From Boswellia sacra (taxonomy: Eukaryota; Streptophyta; Magnoliopsida; Sapindales; Burseraceae), in assembly GCA_013180625.2 (NCBI GenBank), contig SNVD02006942.1, forward strand, positions 558,001 to 622,000: DNA of 64,000 nt. The letters run 5' to 3'. This document shows, piece by piece, positions 49,320 through 59,706 of the stretch. The position numbers were made by a program, and so were the translations under genes. Each line of letters starts with the position of its first letter. The stretch's first letter is position 1. Below the pieces are notes generated by a model. The model was given only the letters and a program-made list of their open reading frames with translations. It was not told the DNA's origin and made no database searches.

Positions 49320-49766
49320 CTAATAGTATAGGCACACATGATAGAATAATTGATGACCCAATGATAGGGTAGAAGAGCGTAAATATGAATCATAACCTAT
49401 GAAATCAATTTTTTGAATGATCTCATGAGATTCTTTTTCACACATGGATTCGATTTCACATGTAGGCTCTAAATCATCATTAGAATTCATCTTACCCTTA
49501 ATATCAATATCACTTTTAGATTCATGATCACCTTCAAGATCAATCTCCCTTGTGTCATCCTTACTAGATTCATCATCATGCTCATCCTCACTTGATGTAA
49601 CCATATCCGTGATAATTTGTTTTTGCACACAACGCCTTGAGGAAAAGCAGGCAGGATCAACGTTAAACGTTTCAATAAGAATTGTAATGATTTCATCAAC
49701 ATGAGCTTCAATGCTATCAAATGTTTTCTTTAATCTATCAAGTCCATTCTTCACATGATTAGCCAT
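49320..49766 (-). CDS. Hypothetical acidic ORF inside the TRIM-like element
   Basis: From the ATG at 49766 the frame encodes 148 residues starting MANHVKNGLDRLKKTFDSIE. The middle is strongly acidic (SSEDEHDDESSKDDTREIDL). It lies on the element's sense strand, ~160 bases after the primer-binding site, where gag would start. I see no zinc knuckle, protease or polymerase motif and do not recognise a family. It may be a remnant of a longer element's leader ORF or a captured gene piece. The frame is intact even though the LTRs have diverged, which is mildly surprising. Confidence 0.4.
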   Translation of the reverse strand: MANHVKNGLDRLKKTFDSIEAHVDEIITILIETFNVDPACFSSRRCVQKQIITDMVTSSEDEHDDESSKDDTREIDLEGDHESKSDIDIKGKMNSNDDLEPTCEIESMCEKESHEIIQKIDFIGYDSYLRSSTLSLGHQLFYHVCLYY

Positions 49767-49924
49767 ATGGACCAAACTGAGGGGACAAATTGGTCAAGCC
49801 AAATTATGTGCTAACAGTGACTCCGACATGAACAGTACTAGTTTGTGAATAGTAACTTCGGTGTGAACAGTGATTGTATTTGAGGTTTATGGAAAATTGG
49901 GATGGTTTTGCTAAATTGATGTTA

Positions 49925-49937
49925 GGATCTGATACCA
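49925..49937 (-). other. Primer-binding site of the TRIM-like element
   Basis: On the minus strand TGGTATCAGATCC lies two bases after the 5' LTR end. TGGTATCAGA complements the 3' end of initiator tRNA-Met, the common primer of plant LTR elements. Confidence 0.88.
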
Positions 49938-49939
49938 AT

Positions 49940-50395
49940 TGATGAGGAACTAGGTTCTTCAAGTTAAAAGAAAGGGAGGGAGATATAGATATAGGAAATG
50001 GGAGAAATAATAGAAGAAATTTAAGAAGAAACATAATGAAATTGAGGGAGAAAAATAATCTTTTTACTAAAAGATCACAAATCAATAATAAGCAAGTCTC
50101 CAAAATAACATAACTAAAGGCTCCTATTTGTAGAACCTTAAAATATATTTCTTCTAGGAAATAAAATTCTAGTAGAAAATAGAATCCTAATCGTAGCTTA
50201 ACTAGAAAATACTAAAATTAAATTTTAAACAAAATAATAAACTATTAATAGGAAATAACTCAAATTAAAATTGCTCCCAATTTAGGAAGTCAAAATTCCT
50301 AATAATAGTCAAAATCTCTAATTTATTAAAATCCCAAAAATTTAATTGAAATCTTTAATTTTATTCCTAATTTTAATCTAATGGGTCATACATCA
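49940..50395 (-). repeat. 5' LTR of the TRIM-like element
   Basis: Upstream repeat in the minus orientation, next to the primer-binding site. It is ~20 bases longer than its partner, owing to small indels. Confidence 0.85.
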
Positions 50396-51371
50396 CTTGG
50401 CGATGGCAAGACCTTAGTTTCCAAAGGTGGAAACCCTTGAGCTTGGTTTTTTTAGTCTTGGTAATTCCAAGAATCGTTACATCGGAATTTGGTACAAAAA
50501 ATATACCAGTTTCGAACTATTGTTCGCGTTGTAAACCGAATCAACCCCATCAATGACTCTTCTGGCTTGTTGATGATAAACCACTTAGGCAATGTTGTTT
50601 TAACCAGCCAGAACAAAATTATAGCTTGGTCAACAAATTTGAGAATAGAAGTTAGAAGTCTAGTGGTTGCACAGTTCCTAGATTCAGGAAATCTCGTCTT
50701 GAGAGATGGACAAGATGTTGATTTTGGAAATTATTTGTATCAAAGCCATATCGATACATTTCTAAGAGAAATGAAACCTGGATGGACTTGAGATTTCATT
50801 TTGAGCAGTGTGTATCAGCATGGAGGAGTCTAGATGAACCGTCTCCTGGAGACTTTACTTGGGGGTAGCACTACAAAATAGTCCTTACATAGTTATGTGG
50901 AAAGGATAAAGAAAATTTACAAGAGTGGTCCATGGAAATTGAAATGGCCTTGGATTTAGTGGTTCGCTAACAAGTCTAACCAGGTTATTCAACACAGCTT
51001 TGTTCAGAATGATAAGGAATTGTACTACACATATAAGCTTGTCGATAAGTCAGCGATAACAAGGATTGTTATGAACCAAACCAACTCTGTAGGTCAATGA
51101 CTCACATGGAGTGAAGATACTCAAAATTGGCAGGTGTATACTTATGTGCCAAGAGATTACAGTGACAATTACGGTCTCTATGGTGCCCATGGGTATTGTG
51201 TTAGTAGTCAACTTCCAAATTGCCAATGTTTTAAAGGATTCAAGCATAAATCAGCAGAAGATATGGACTGGTCTCAACGGTGTGTCCATAATAAGCCATT
51301 GAACTTTTTGAAACAAGATGGCTCTATCAAATTTGTCGGGTTGAAATTGCCAGAAACTACACATTCCTGGG

Positions 51372-52027
51372 TAAGGATGGCAAAATCCGGGTGCGGGTAC
51401 GGGTTTTATATTTTGACACTCGGACCGAGTTATGTGTTGTCCTCCTCAGTTGCCAAATTTTTCCCAGAATTTTTACATGTGGTGTGGTTGCGACTGCGGG
51501 TTTCCTCGGATATTTAATTCACCTCCCCATACCCGGAATAAATCCCAGGATTTCCACGATTTGTGAATGATTTTTCTTGTTGGGTTGGGCTGAACAAATT
51601 TCTTTTGAACATTTTTAGGCTGACTAATTTACTGCAAGGCTTAAGTCCATTCAAGGCTCTTTCTTTGAATTTGTTTTGGGCTCTTTTAAAATATATTACA
51701 AAAGCCCAATATATTTTAGAAATGTGATGATATTTGATATTAATTTTAAATTATTGTAAGAAATTTTTATTAACATTTTAAGTTTTTAAACACATATGTA
51801 TCGTGAATAATAGTATTAATATTATAATACATTATCTATATAATTTTAATTTTTTAAAATATACCAAATTATCCGGTGCGGGTGCAGGGCGGGGATGGTG
51901 TATATCGCATCTGGATGTAAATTTACTATACTTCACTCATCCCCGCACTTTAACCCCGCAAATCCTGGGAAAATTGTCCCCGAAAAATCTGTGTACACAC
52001 ACAACTCGATTTTTTTTGCCATCCCTA
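51372..52027. mobile_element. hAT-type MITE, 656 bp
   Basis: Termini are TAAGGATGGCAAAA and, inverted, TAGGGATGGCAAAA. The 8-bp target duplication is TTCCTGGG (51364-51371) and TTCCTAGG (52028-52035), the length used by hAT transposases. Subterminal parts are GC-rich (GGGTGCGGGTACGGG on the left; CCCCGCACTTTAACCCCGC on the right) and the core is AT-rich. It interrupts the PAN-domain part of pseudogene exon 1. There is no transposase. Confidence 0.93.
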
Positions 52028-52433
52028 TTCCTAGGTGAACGAAAGTATGGACATTAAGCTATGCAATGAGGAATGCTTAGAGAACTCTTCTTGTATGGCA
52101 TCCACAAACTCAGATGCTAGAGAAGGAAGCAGAGTTTGTATCATTTGGTTTGGTGATCTAATTGACATCAGACAATTCCCAGAAGTTGGAGAGGATTTAT
52201 ATATTCGACTGTCTGCTTCTGAAATAGGTATTAGCTTACGTTTGTTTATCTAACATCGAAAGAGCAATTTTATGTTTCACACCACCGCCACAGTTAGATC
52301 GATAGCGTATTTTATTTTTGTTCTTAAACTTGTCAACTTGTAGACAATAACTTAGGCTTATGTGGTCACCGCATAAACCATTTCCTGGCCATGGGTACTG
52401 TAGATGTATTTTTGCTTTAATTTGATCGTATGT

Positions 52434-55248
52434 TATAACATCCCAAATTTGTAAGTGGTCATAACCTTAATGTGTTTAACTGTATATATGTTAGTGTGTG
52501 TGCGCGCTTAAGTATGGAAATAAATTAAATGTTAGAGGATGTAATTGAAAAATTAAGAAATTGGAATTATGCATTTGTGTTTATTATACAAAGAGGTGGG
52601 TTTTAAGGCTTCTAAAGTATTCATTTGCTTCCATTTCTCCACATGCCCAGCTCTCATTTCTCTCCCTAATTCACAACCAATTGAAAAGGAAAAAGAAAAA
52701 TCTAGGTAGAAAAGAGGTAAAACTCATCTTCCTCTCTAGATTCTAGTCTTCGTCTATGTGTTTTTGTGATAAGTGGTTGTCTTAAGAAGTGGTCTATGGT
52801 GTTTCCATATCATGTATATCATGAAAAATGTTGGTAGTCATAAATTGTAATAGATTATGAAAGATACTAATGGTTTGGATGATGGAGGAATGCCATAGAC
52901 GATGCTTAAACTCAAAACTCTACAAGGCTATATACTGAGTAGTTGCTAGTCCAAAAATTTCTACAAATTCTAGAATCACTTTTTGGTTCTAAAATTTTTA
53001 CATGATAAAGTAGACATTTTCAAGATTATATAAAATTTTGAATCACCTAAAAATTTGAAATATATGATTTTTGGTGAATTTTTTAATCTGCTGAGACGAA
53101 ATTAGACATCCCTTGTTTCAAAACAGAGCATGGGGAACGAACTTTCTATTAGTGACTTATTCTTCATGAAAATATCTGATTTTCGGTGAGTCAGATCTTG
53201 AATATGTTTCCTTTTCAACTCAAAAATTTCATGGTTTTTGAAGCTTTGTAGGAATTGTTATCATTTTTCAAATTTGGACTTGAGAAACTGAGAATTTCAA
53301 CTTTCAAAACAGAGTAAGCAAAATAAACTGCTTATGATTGACCTAAACTCAACAAAAAGTTGTGACTTTTGGTGGGATTGTTTTTATATGTGTCTTTTAT
53401 TAGACTGAAAATTTTTATAAAGATCTGATTATTTTTGAGGTTTATATAAATTTACAAATTCATACTGCTCGGTATAAGAGGCCAGTAGACAGGAATTGTA
53501 TATAGACAAAACTAAGAGATTTTGAGGGGCATATAGCCTCATTTTGATCCAATAAATTTCATGGGATATTATACATGTGTTTAATTGATCTCCACAAATT
53601 TAGGTGAGGATTGGGACAAGCATCATCTTTCTACAATTTATCCAACCAAGTGTGTGCAGTGTTGAGTCAGTAATAGAGTCTTTTGGTTGTTATAATGGTT
53701 AAAGATCCTTAAGGCAATTTTGATGATTTCTAGGTTGAAATCAAGAATCGTGCAGTGAAATTAATCAAGTAAGTAAGCTAGACTCCTTCTGAGGACACAA
53801 TGGATGATTTATTTATAATGAGAGGTGTTGATTTCGTGTGTTTATGAATGTACACGAGTTATATTTGGGATGAACTACTATGAATGTGACCTAAATATAA
53901 GTTGAAATATTTCCATGTGCATGTGAATTTTGGTGTGAAACGGCATGAATAATGGTTGCCAATGGAGTTCTATGTATGTGTGAAAGTGGAAGTTATGATG
54001 AATGCTCTAGGACGCAATTTTTATGAGGTAGGCAGATATGTGCTATGTTTGGTGTAGACACCTATGTATGTATTAATTAAGTCACTGATGATGATATATA
54101 ATGGGTGACTAATAGCTAATGGGATATGTCATTGATGGCGATACATAACGGATGACATAGTCCTTGAAATTGATTAATGAAAAGAATATTTCACTAATGG
54201 CGATACGTAACGGGTGACTAGTGATCATCGGATATACCATCAACGGTGATACATAACGGATAGTATACTCCTTAAAATGAATAGTAAAAATATATATTAT
54301 TGACGGCGATACATAACAGATGACATGATTGAGTGTGTTAAATAAAAAGGCCTATTAGGAGTGAAAGTGTAGTGTCCTTAAGATGTGGTCTAAATGTGTC
54401 TAAGGTGTATAAGACAAAACATATGTGCTATATAAACAGGGTAAATGGCTCAGGTATGGTAGGCAGGCAGAGGGTTTGCATCGAAGCGCCATGAGAGTAC
54501 GCAGGAGCACGACCTTTTTGCCGACTAAGAGGTTTTAAATAGGACCATCGCGCTAGCGTGCAAAATGTGTGGCCATGAGAACAAGTGTTGTGTTGTATTT
54601 TAGGGTGAGACAGAAAGTTGGCACAGTCGTGTAGCATGAATGGTGTAGGAGCGCCAACCTTTGAGAGAATATGTGATGCAAATCTGAGATTTGGCACAGT
54701 GGCACAAATCCCTTACTTATGAGTGCGGCCCCCAATTTTTGAAATTTGCTTGTATAGCTTGAGAGTGAAGAAATCAGTTACTTGTGAATCAAGTAATGAA
54801 TTGTGCGTTATGATTTATCATGAAATTTCTCTGCATAATGTATTATTATTGCTTAAATTTTGCTGCTTACTGAGTTTTATATTTCTCTGCATAATGTATT
54901 ATGATTGCTTAAATTTAGTTACTTACTGAGTTTTATATTCACTGTTCTATTGTGTGCCTCAAGTGATTGATAGATTACAGGATGTTTGAAGGATTTTTGG
55001 CAAAGCGATGACAAAGTTCCTTTGGCAACCATTAGACCACTACAACATTTCCATTTTTGTGTTAACCAATACTTTTGATTATTTTTTATCACAGATGTTT
55101 ATAGTTTGATACTGTGGTTGATTAATTTGGGAACTCTGTATATTTTTGGATATTAATAATAATACAACGACCATAGTTTTTCCCTTTTATTGTTTTGTAT
55201 GAATGCTTGGAGTCGCATTCTAGACCCTTGGGGGTATAGGGTGTGACA
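52434..55248 (+). mobile_element. Solo LTR, 2.8 kb, probably Ty3/gypsy type (family A, copy 1)
   Basis: Bounded by a perfect 5-bp target duplication, TATGT (52429-52433 and 55249-55253), in intron 1 of the pseudogene. It starts TATAACATCCC (a TGTAACATCCC-type start with one change) and ends GGGTGTGACA. It has no coding region or second LTR, so it looks like the product of LTR-LTR recombination. Near 54085-54330 a GGCGATACATAACGG motif recurs about five times. Most of its length aligns with the element at 59479-62315. The superfamily call rests on the terminal sequences and a CTTACTGAGTTTTATA motif, so it is an inference. Confidence 0.85.
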
Positions 55249-57080
55249 TATGTACTTTGCAATATTGTTATTCACTAATTTTCTTTTTCTTTTTATTTTA
55301 ATCGTACATTTAGGGAAGGAAAATGAGCATAAGACGAAGATAGTGTTGTTTGTTGTTGTCACCACTATAGTGGCAGCTCGGCTGCTTATAGTGAGCTATT
55401 ACATTTACTAAAGTAGGACAAATGCAGTAGGTAAAGTTACTCTATTTGCTTTCACAAATAAATAGGCATGTGCTTGTTTTAATACAAATACCCATTTCCT
55501 TGCACTAATTTCTCTGACAATGTTACCTTAGATTTATCATTATCCAATTCGCAATAATGTTCCTAACGAAGTAGATAATTTCTGATGTGCCATGGGAAAG
55601 AAATCTTAAAGGACATAGTAGTCAACAGTCAAGTGAATGTTTAATATGTTAGTTATAATTGAATATCTAGGAGTATGAGTGCTCGATTTTAGACATGGTA
55701 CAAACTATTTGAATCTGAAAACTTTTGGTAGAAATAGCTGGCTAGTAAACTTGATCTTTTCCATATATCTGTTTATTTTGTTTTTAATGCATTTTCTGAC
55801 CAACTGCTTCCAGCATTTGATTTTATTTTCATATTAATAGGACATATTGGCTAAATTAGGTAGTCTTAATTCTATTTTTCAGATGAAGGCCGGAATTAAC
55901 TCTTGTTCCCTATTTATATTGCATAATCTCTATTATTTGTAGTTAATCTTGTCTATTACTCCAGATAGAAACAGAGAAACTAATCAAGAGAAAAAAGATT
56001 TGGAGCTACCAATTTTGAGTCAGCGACAATTGCTAATGCTATCAATAACTTTTCTACCAAGAAAAAGCTTGGAGAAGGCGGCTTTGGACCTGTGTACAAA
56101 GTAAACTTGCAATTTGCTAGTAAAGTGACAACATGAGCAGCAAAGTAGTTATTTTACTAAGATTGCCATAACTCTTGACACATACTTTCTTTAGGACACA
56201 CTAGTGAATGGACAAGAAATCGCTGTGAAGAGGCTTTCAGATTTTTGGCAAAGGAGTAATGAGTGCAAAAATGAAGTTATACTGATTGCCAAACTTCAGC
56301 ACCAAAATCGTGCAAAGCTTCTTAGTTGCTGCATTCAAGGAGGGGAAAAATTGTTGATTTATGAATTCTCGTCCAACAAAAAACTGGACTACATTTTCAG
56401 TCTAGACTTGTGTAAAGCATAATTCATTTAGGCACACTCTACCTCTCTTATAAAACAATTGCTATCCTAAGCAACATTCAGCATAAAAAAACATAGTTTT
56501 GAAAGTACAAGCAGAACATCATATTAACCAGCTATGATGCTTGCCTGCAGATCAAATAAGAAGAGAGATATTAGATTGGTCCAAGCATTTCCATATCATT
56601 TGTCGTATTTCAAGGGGTCTTTTCTATCTTCATCAAGATTTTAGATTGAGGATTATACATGGAGATCTAAAAGCAAGTAATATCTTACTTAATCATGAAA
56701 TGAACCCGAAAAGTTCAGATTTTGACTTGGCCAAAACTTTTGGTGGCGATGAGATAGAAGGAAGCACAATAAGGGTGGTTTGAACTTAGTGAGTGTCTAT
56801 TCTCTTGTCCAATTTATAATACTTCCAATCAAAAATGAAATTCCCTTTTAACGATTTTCTGCAGTGGTTATATGGCACCAGAATATGCTATTGATGGCCT
56901 ATTCTCCATAAAATTCGATGTCCTTAGCTATGGTATTTTAGTGCTAGAGATAGTAATTGGAAAGAGAAGTATAGGGTTTTATCGTGCAGACAATAACCTT
57001 AACCTTATCAGACATGTAAGTAACAAACATTGCATAATTTTTCAACAAAGTTTGGTGGCTTTCTTAAGTGTCAGAGATTA

Positions 57081-59335
57081 TGTAACACCCTGAATGTGGC
57101 ACATGATATACACATATCAAAATTGGAACGCAATTAACTTTATTACCTGAAATATCAAACTACAAAATATCCAAATAAGTTCTTTAAGTCTAGGGATAAA
57201 ACAATCCCATTATTACAAACCAAAAACTTAACAATATAATTCAAGTTCCAAAAATACAATGTAGCAACATCCTTATTCAAGCTAAAAGCAAAAATTCTCA
57301 AAAGCTACTCTAACCAGTCAATCCAACAAGTCTTAAATCTAAGAGGCGTAATATCATAAAAATGTTGGTGATGAGGGGTAAGCCATCAACTCAATAAGTA
57401 ATACGTTTATTAGTATGCAAATAAAACCATAGAAATAACAATTATTTTCATAATATTATAGTAATTTCATAAAACTTAACCATAACATAATTTAACTCAT
57501 CATAGCATATTAAAGTGATCCTTCAAAACAAATTCATAAAAAAAAGAACAACTTCATAGCAGCCCATGTCATGCAGTCATATCATATCAGAGGATTAAAT
57601 CACGATCATATATATCATATCATATTTGTGTATAACAAAATATATATCTAGCTGGAACCATAATTAATAATATCAAGCTCGTTTCAAAATCCTCATAAAT
57701 CATAATACATTCAAATATAAAATAAGTCTTAAAATAATGATAATTGTGGATGTAAAATCCATATTATAAGTAAATCAAATCAAAAACATTAAAATTTAAG
57801 ATAAATAAATTATAAGAAATTTCAGAAAAAGATTTGAGTAAAACGTTTTGTATTTAGAGATAATTAGAGAAAAAGAAATTTGAAAATATAATGTGATGTA
57901 TGAAAATATAATTATGTAACATACTTTCCAATTGTTTAAAAGAATATGTAAAATCTTTCATATCGGAATCATAATTATTTTCCATACTTGTTGAAATAAG
58001 GCGCACTAATATAAGTATTACTTACCCCCCATCTAGATAAAAAAAAACTCTACGTTTATTTGTTCAGATGATCACAAAATCGTAGAAAATAATCAAACAA
58101 ATAATATCATTAAATTCAACTCCAAAACTGTTCTAACAGTTGAACCCTGAAATCTAAATAGTTATGACTCTACGAATTTTATCTCTAAATTCCTTATACC
58201 AATGACTTTAAAAATTTATAAATGTATACTAGACATGTATGAATTTTTCTGTAGTCTTTTATTCGTAAAATATTTTTTAATTAAATTAATTTTTTTCAGA
58301 TGCCAAAAAACTGTCAAACCGTGTAAATCGGTGGGTCAATTTACTTCAGGAATTTTCATAGAATTGAATACTCAACGTAAAATTACAAAAACTTTTGGAA
58401 TCATTATAAACATGTCAATGAACCACCGTGTAAATTTCACAATTTTTGGAGATCAATTAATGAGTAATAAAATTCATGAATTCAAATATGGCTTTTAAAA
58501 AATTCATTTTTTTTTTGCATGTAAAACCAGTTTCAAAAATCTTTCTAAAATAGTTTTATAAACGATTTTAAGATAAACATAATTTATGATATCTAATTTC
58601 ATGTCTTAAAACTATAATAAAAGTATTAACTTTAAATATGTAAAATAATTATAGATTAAAATTCATAGAATCGGCATCTATATGGACTCTTCTAACCAAA
58701 TCCTTATGCACAGTATATTAATCAATATCGCAATGTAAATAACAATCAATCCCGCCGATGTAATATGTTTGAACATATATAGAACCTTATTAATAATGTA
58801 AAATGAACTCTAGACTCATCGATAAGATCTTAAAGTACAAATAAATAAACTCATAGTGAAACTCTTACCTCCTATCAAAGTGAACCAAGGGGAGTTGTAT
58901 TTTGATCAATACTCCTCTTCTTTACTTTAACGTGAAAAGTCCTTCAAAACACAATAAAAATAAAATCTAATTTAGAAATATTTTCTATCATTAATTCAAT
59001 CTAACAAAATCAGACTTCTTACTTACCATAAGTTGAGTACGCTATATGAATTGAGCTACCTTCATAGCCGCATACACTTAAGACCCTAAAGCTGCAATGT
59101 TTAAAACCCTAGCCGAACGCAAACGCAAATGATGTTACGCGTATAAATGATGTAGACTAAAACTGATTTATATACAATAGCCTAACTTATACGCTAGGCT
59201 TGATTGGAAACAGGTATAAGTGTAACCCTGATAGGAAATAAGTAAATTTACATATGTAAGCACATATACATCCTTGCTATAACTTAATTAACATAAGTAA
59301 TGTAATATCCCCTATAATAAAGTTGGAATATTACA
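57081..59335 (-). mobile_element. Solo LTR, 2.26 kb, minus orientation (family B)
   Basis: Bounded by a perfect 5-bp duplication, GATTA (57076-57080 and 59336-59340), in the intron between exons 6 and 7. On the minus strand it starts TGTAATATTCC and ends GGGTGTTACA. It carries a TATA-like TATATAAAT near 59170 and a polyadenylation-like AATAAA near its end. The ends resemble those of family A but the body differs, so it is probably a related family. No coding region is seen. Confidence 0.82.
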
Positions 59336-59541
59336 GATTATTTTAATTGACAAATAAAAAGTGACATAGCACTTTGATATGTTTTAGGCATGGAAATTGT
59401 GGAACGAAGGCAATCTTTGGAACTGATTGATTTAGTTTATGGAGAATCAAGCAATCTATCACAACCAATAAGGTGTATTGTAAGATCTCAACTAGTGAAT
59501 GAATTTACCTTTATTATGTTCACAATACATGCAAATTATTG

Positions 59542-59545
<4 letters not shown>

Positions 59546-59597
<52 letters not shown>

Positions 59598-59608
59598 TGT
59601 GTGTGTGT
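59546..59608. repeat. (GT)n microsatellite in solo LTR copy 2
   Basis: About 30 GT units with one A interruption. Copy 1 has only a short TGTGTGTGCGCG at the equivalent place, so the expansion is specific to this copy. Confidence 0.9.
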
Positions 59609-59696
59609 AAGTGTCATAGCCATGAATTAGAGGTTAACGGTATAAGTGAAATACTTAATGATTTTGAGGTCTAATTGGATATTATATACATGTTAT

Positions 59697-59706
59697 TATA
59701 TAAAAG
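59697..59706 (+). promoter_or_regulatory. TATA box of solo LTR copy 2
   Basis: TATATAAAAG is an excellent plant TATA box ~220 bases into the LTR, followed by GGGTGAGGGG. Copy 1 has the weaker TTATACAAAG in the same place. Confidence 0.6.

Larger units (their letters stand above)
48727..50395 (-). mobile_element. Small non-autonomous LTR retroelement (TRIM-like), 1.67 kb
   Basis: Two direct repeats, 48727-49161 (435 bp) and 49940-50395 (456 bp), both begin TGATGAGGAA and end ACATCA, the TG...CA ends of LTRs. They share long blocks (ACTAAAAGAT, AAAATAACATAACTAAAGGC). A target duplication CTTAG/CTTGG flanks it (48722-48726 and 50396-50400), breaking the kinase sequence LSDG. The primer-binding site shows the element runs on the minus strand. 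The interior is only ~780 bases with no gag-pol, so it must borrow enzymes. The repeats differ by several percent, so insertion is not recent. LTRs are longer than in classical TRIMs. Confidence 0.92.

Noticed and set aside
52434..55248. Interpretation as a DNA transposon because its ends are partly inverted (TATAACATCC / GGGTGTGACA)
   Set aside because: The 5-bp target duplication and TG...CA-type ends fit an LTR better, and partial inversion of LTR ends is normal.
59390..59674. Plus-strand frame with a long Cys-Val run
   Set aside because: It is the GT microsatellite read in frame, joined to out-of-frame pseudogene exon 7.
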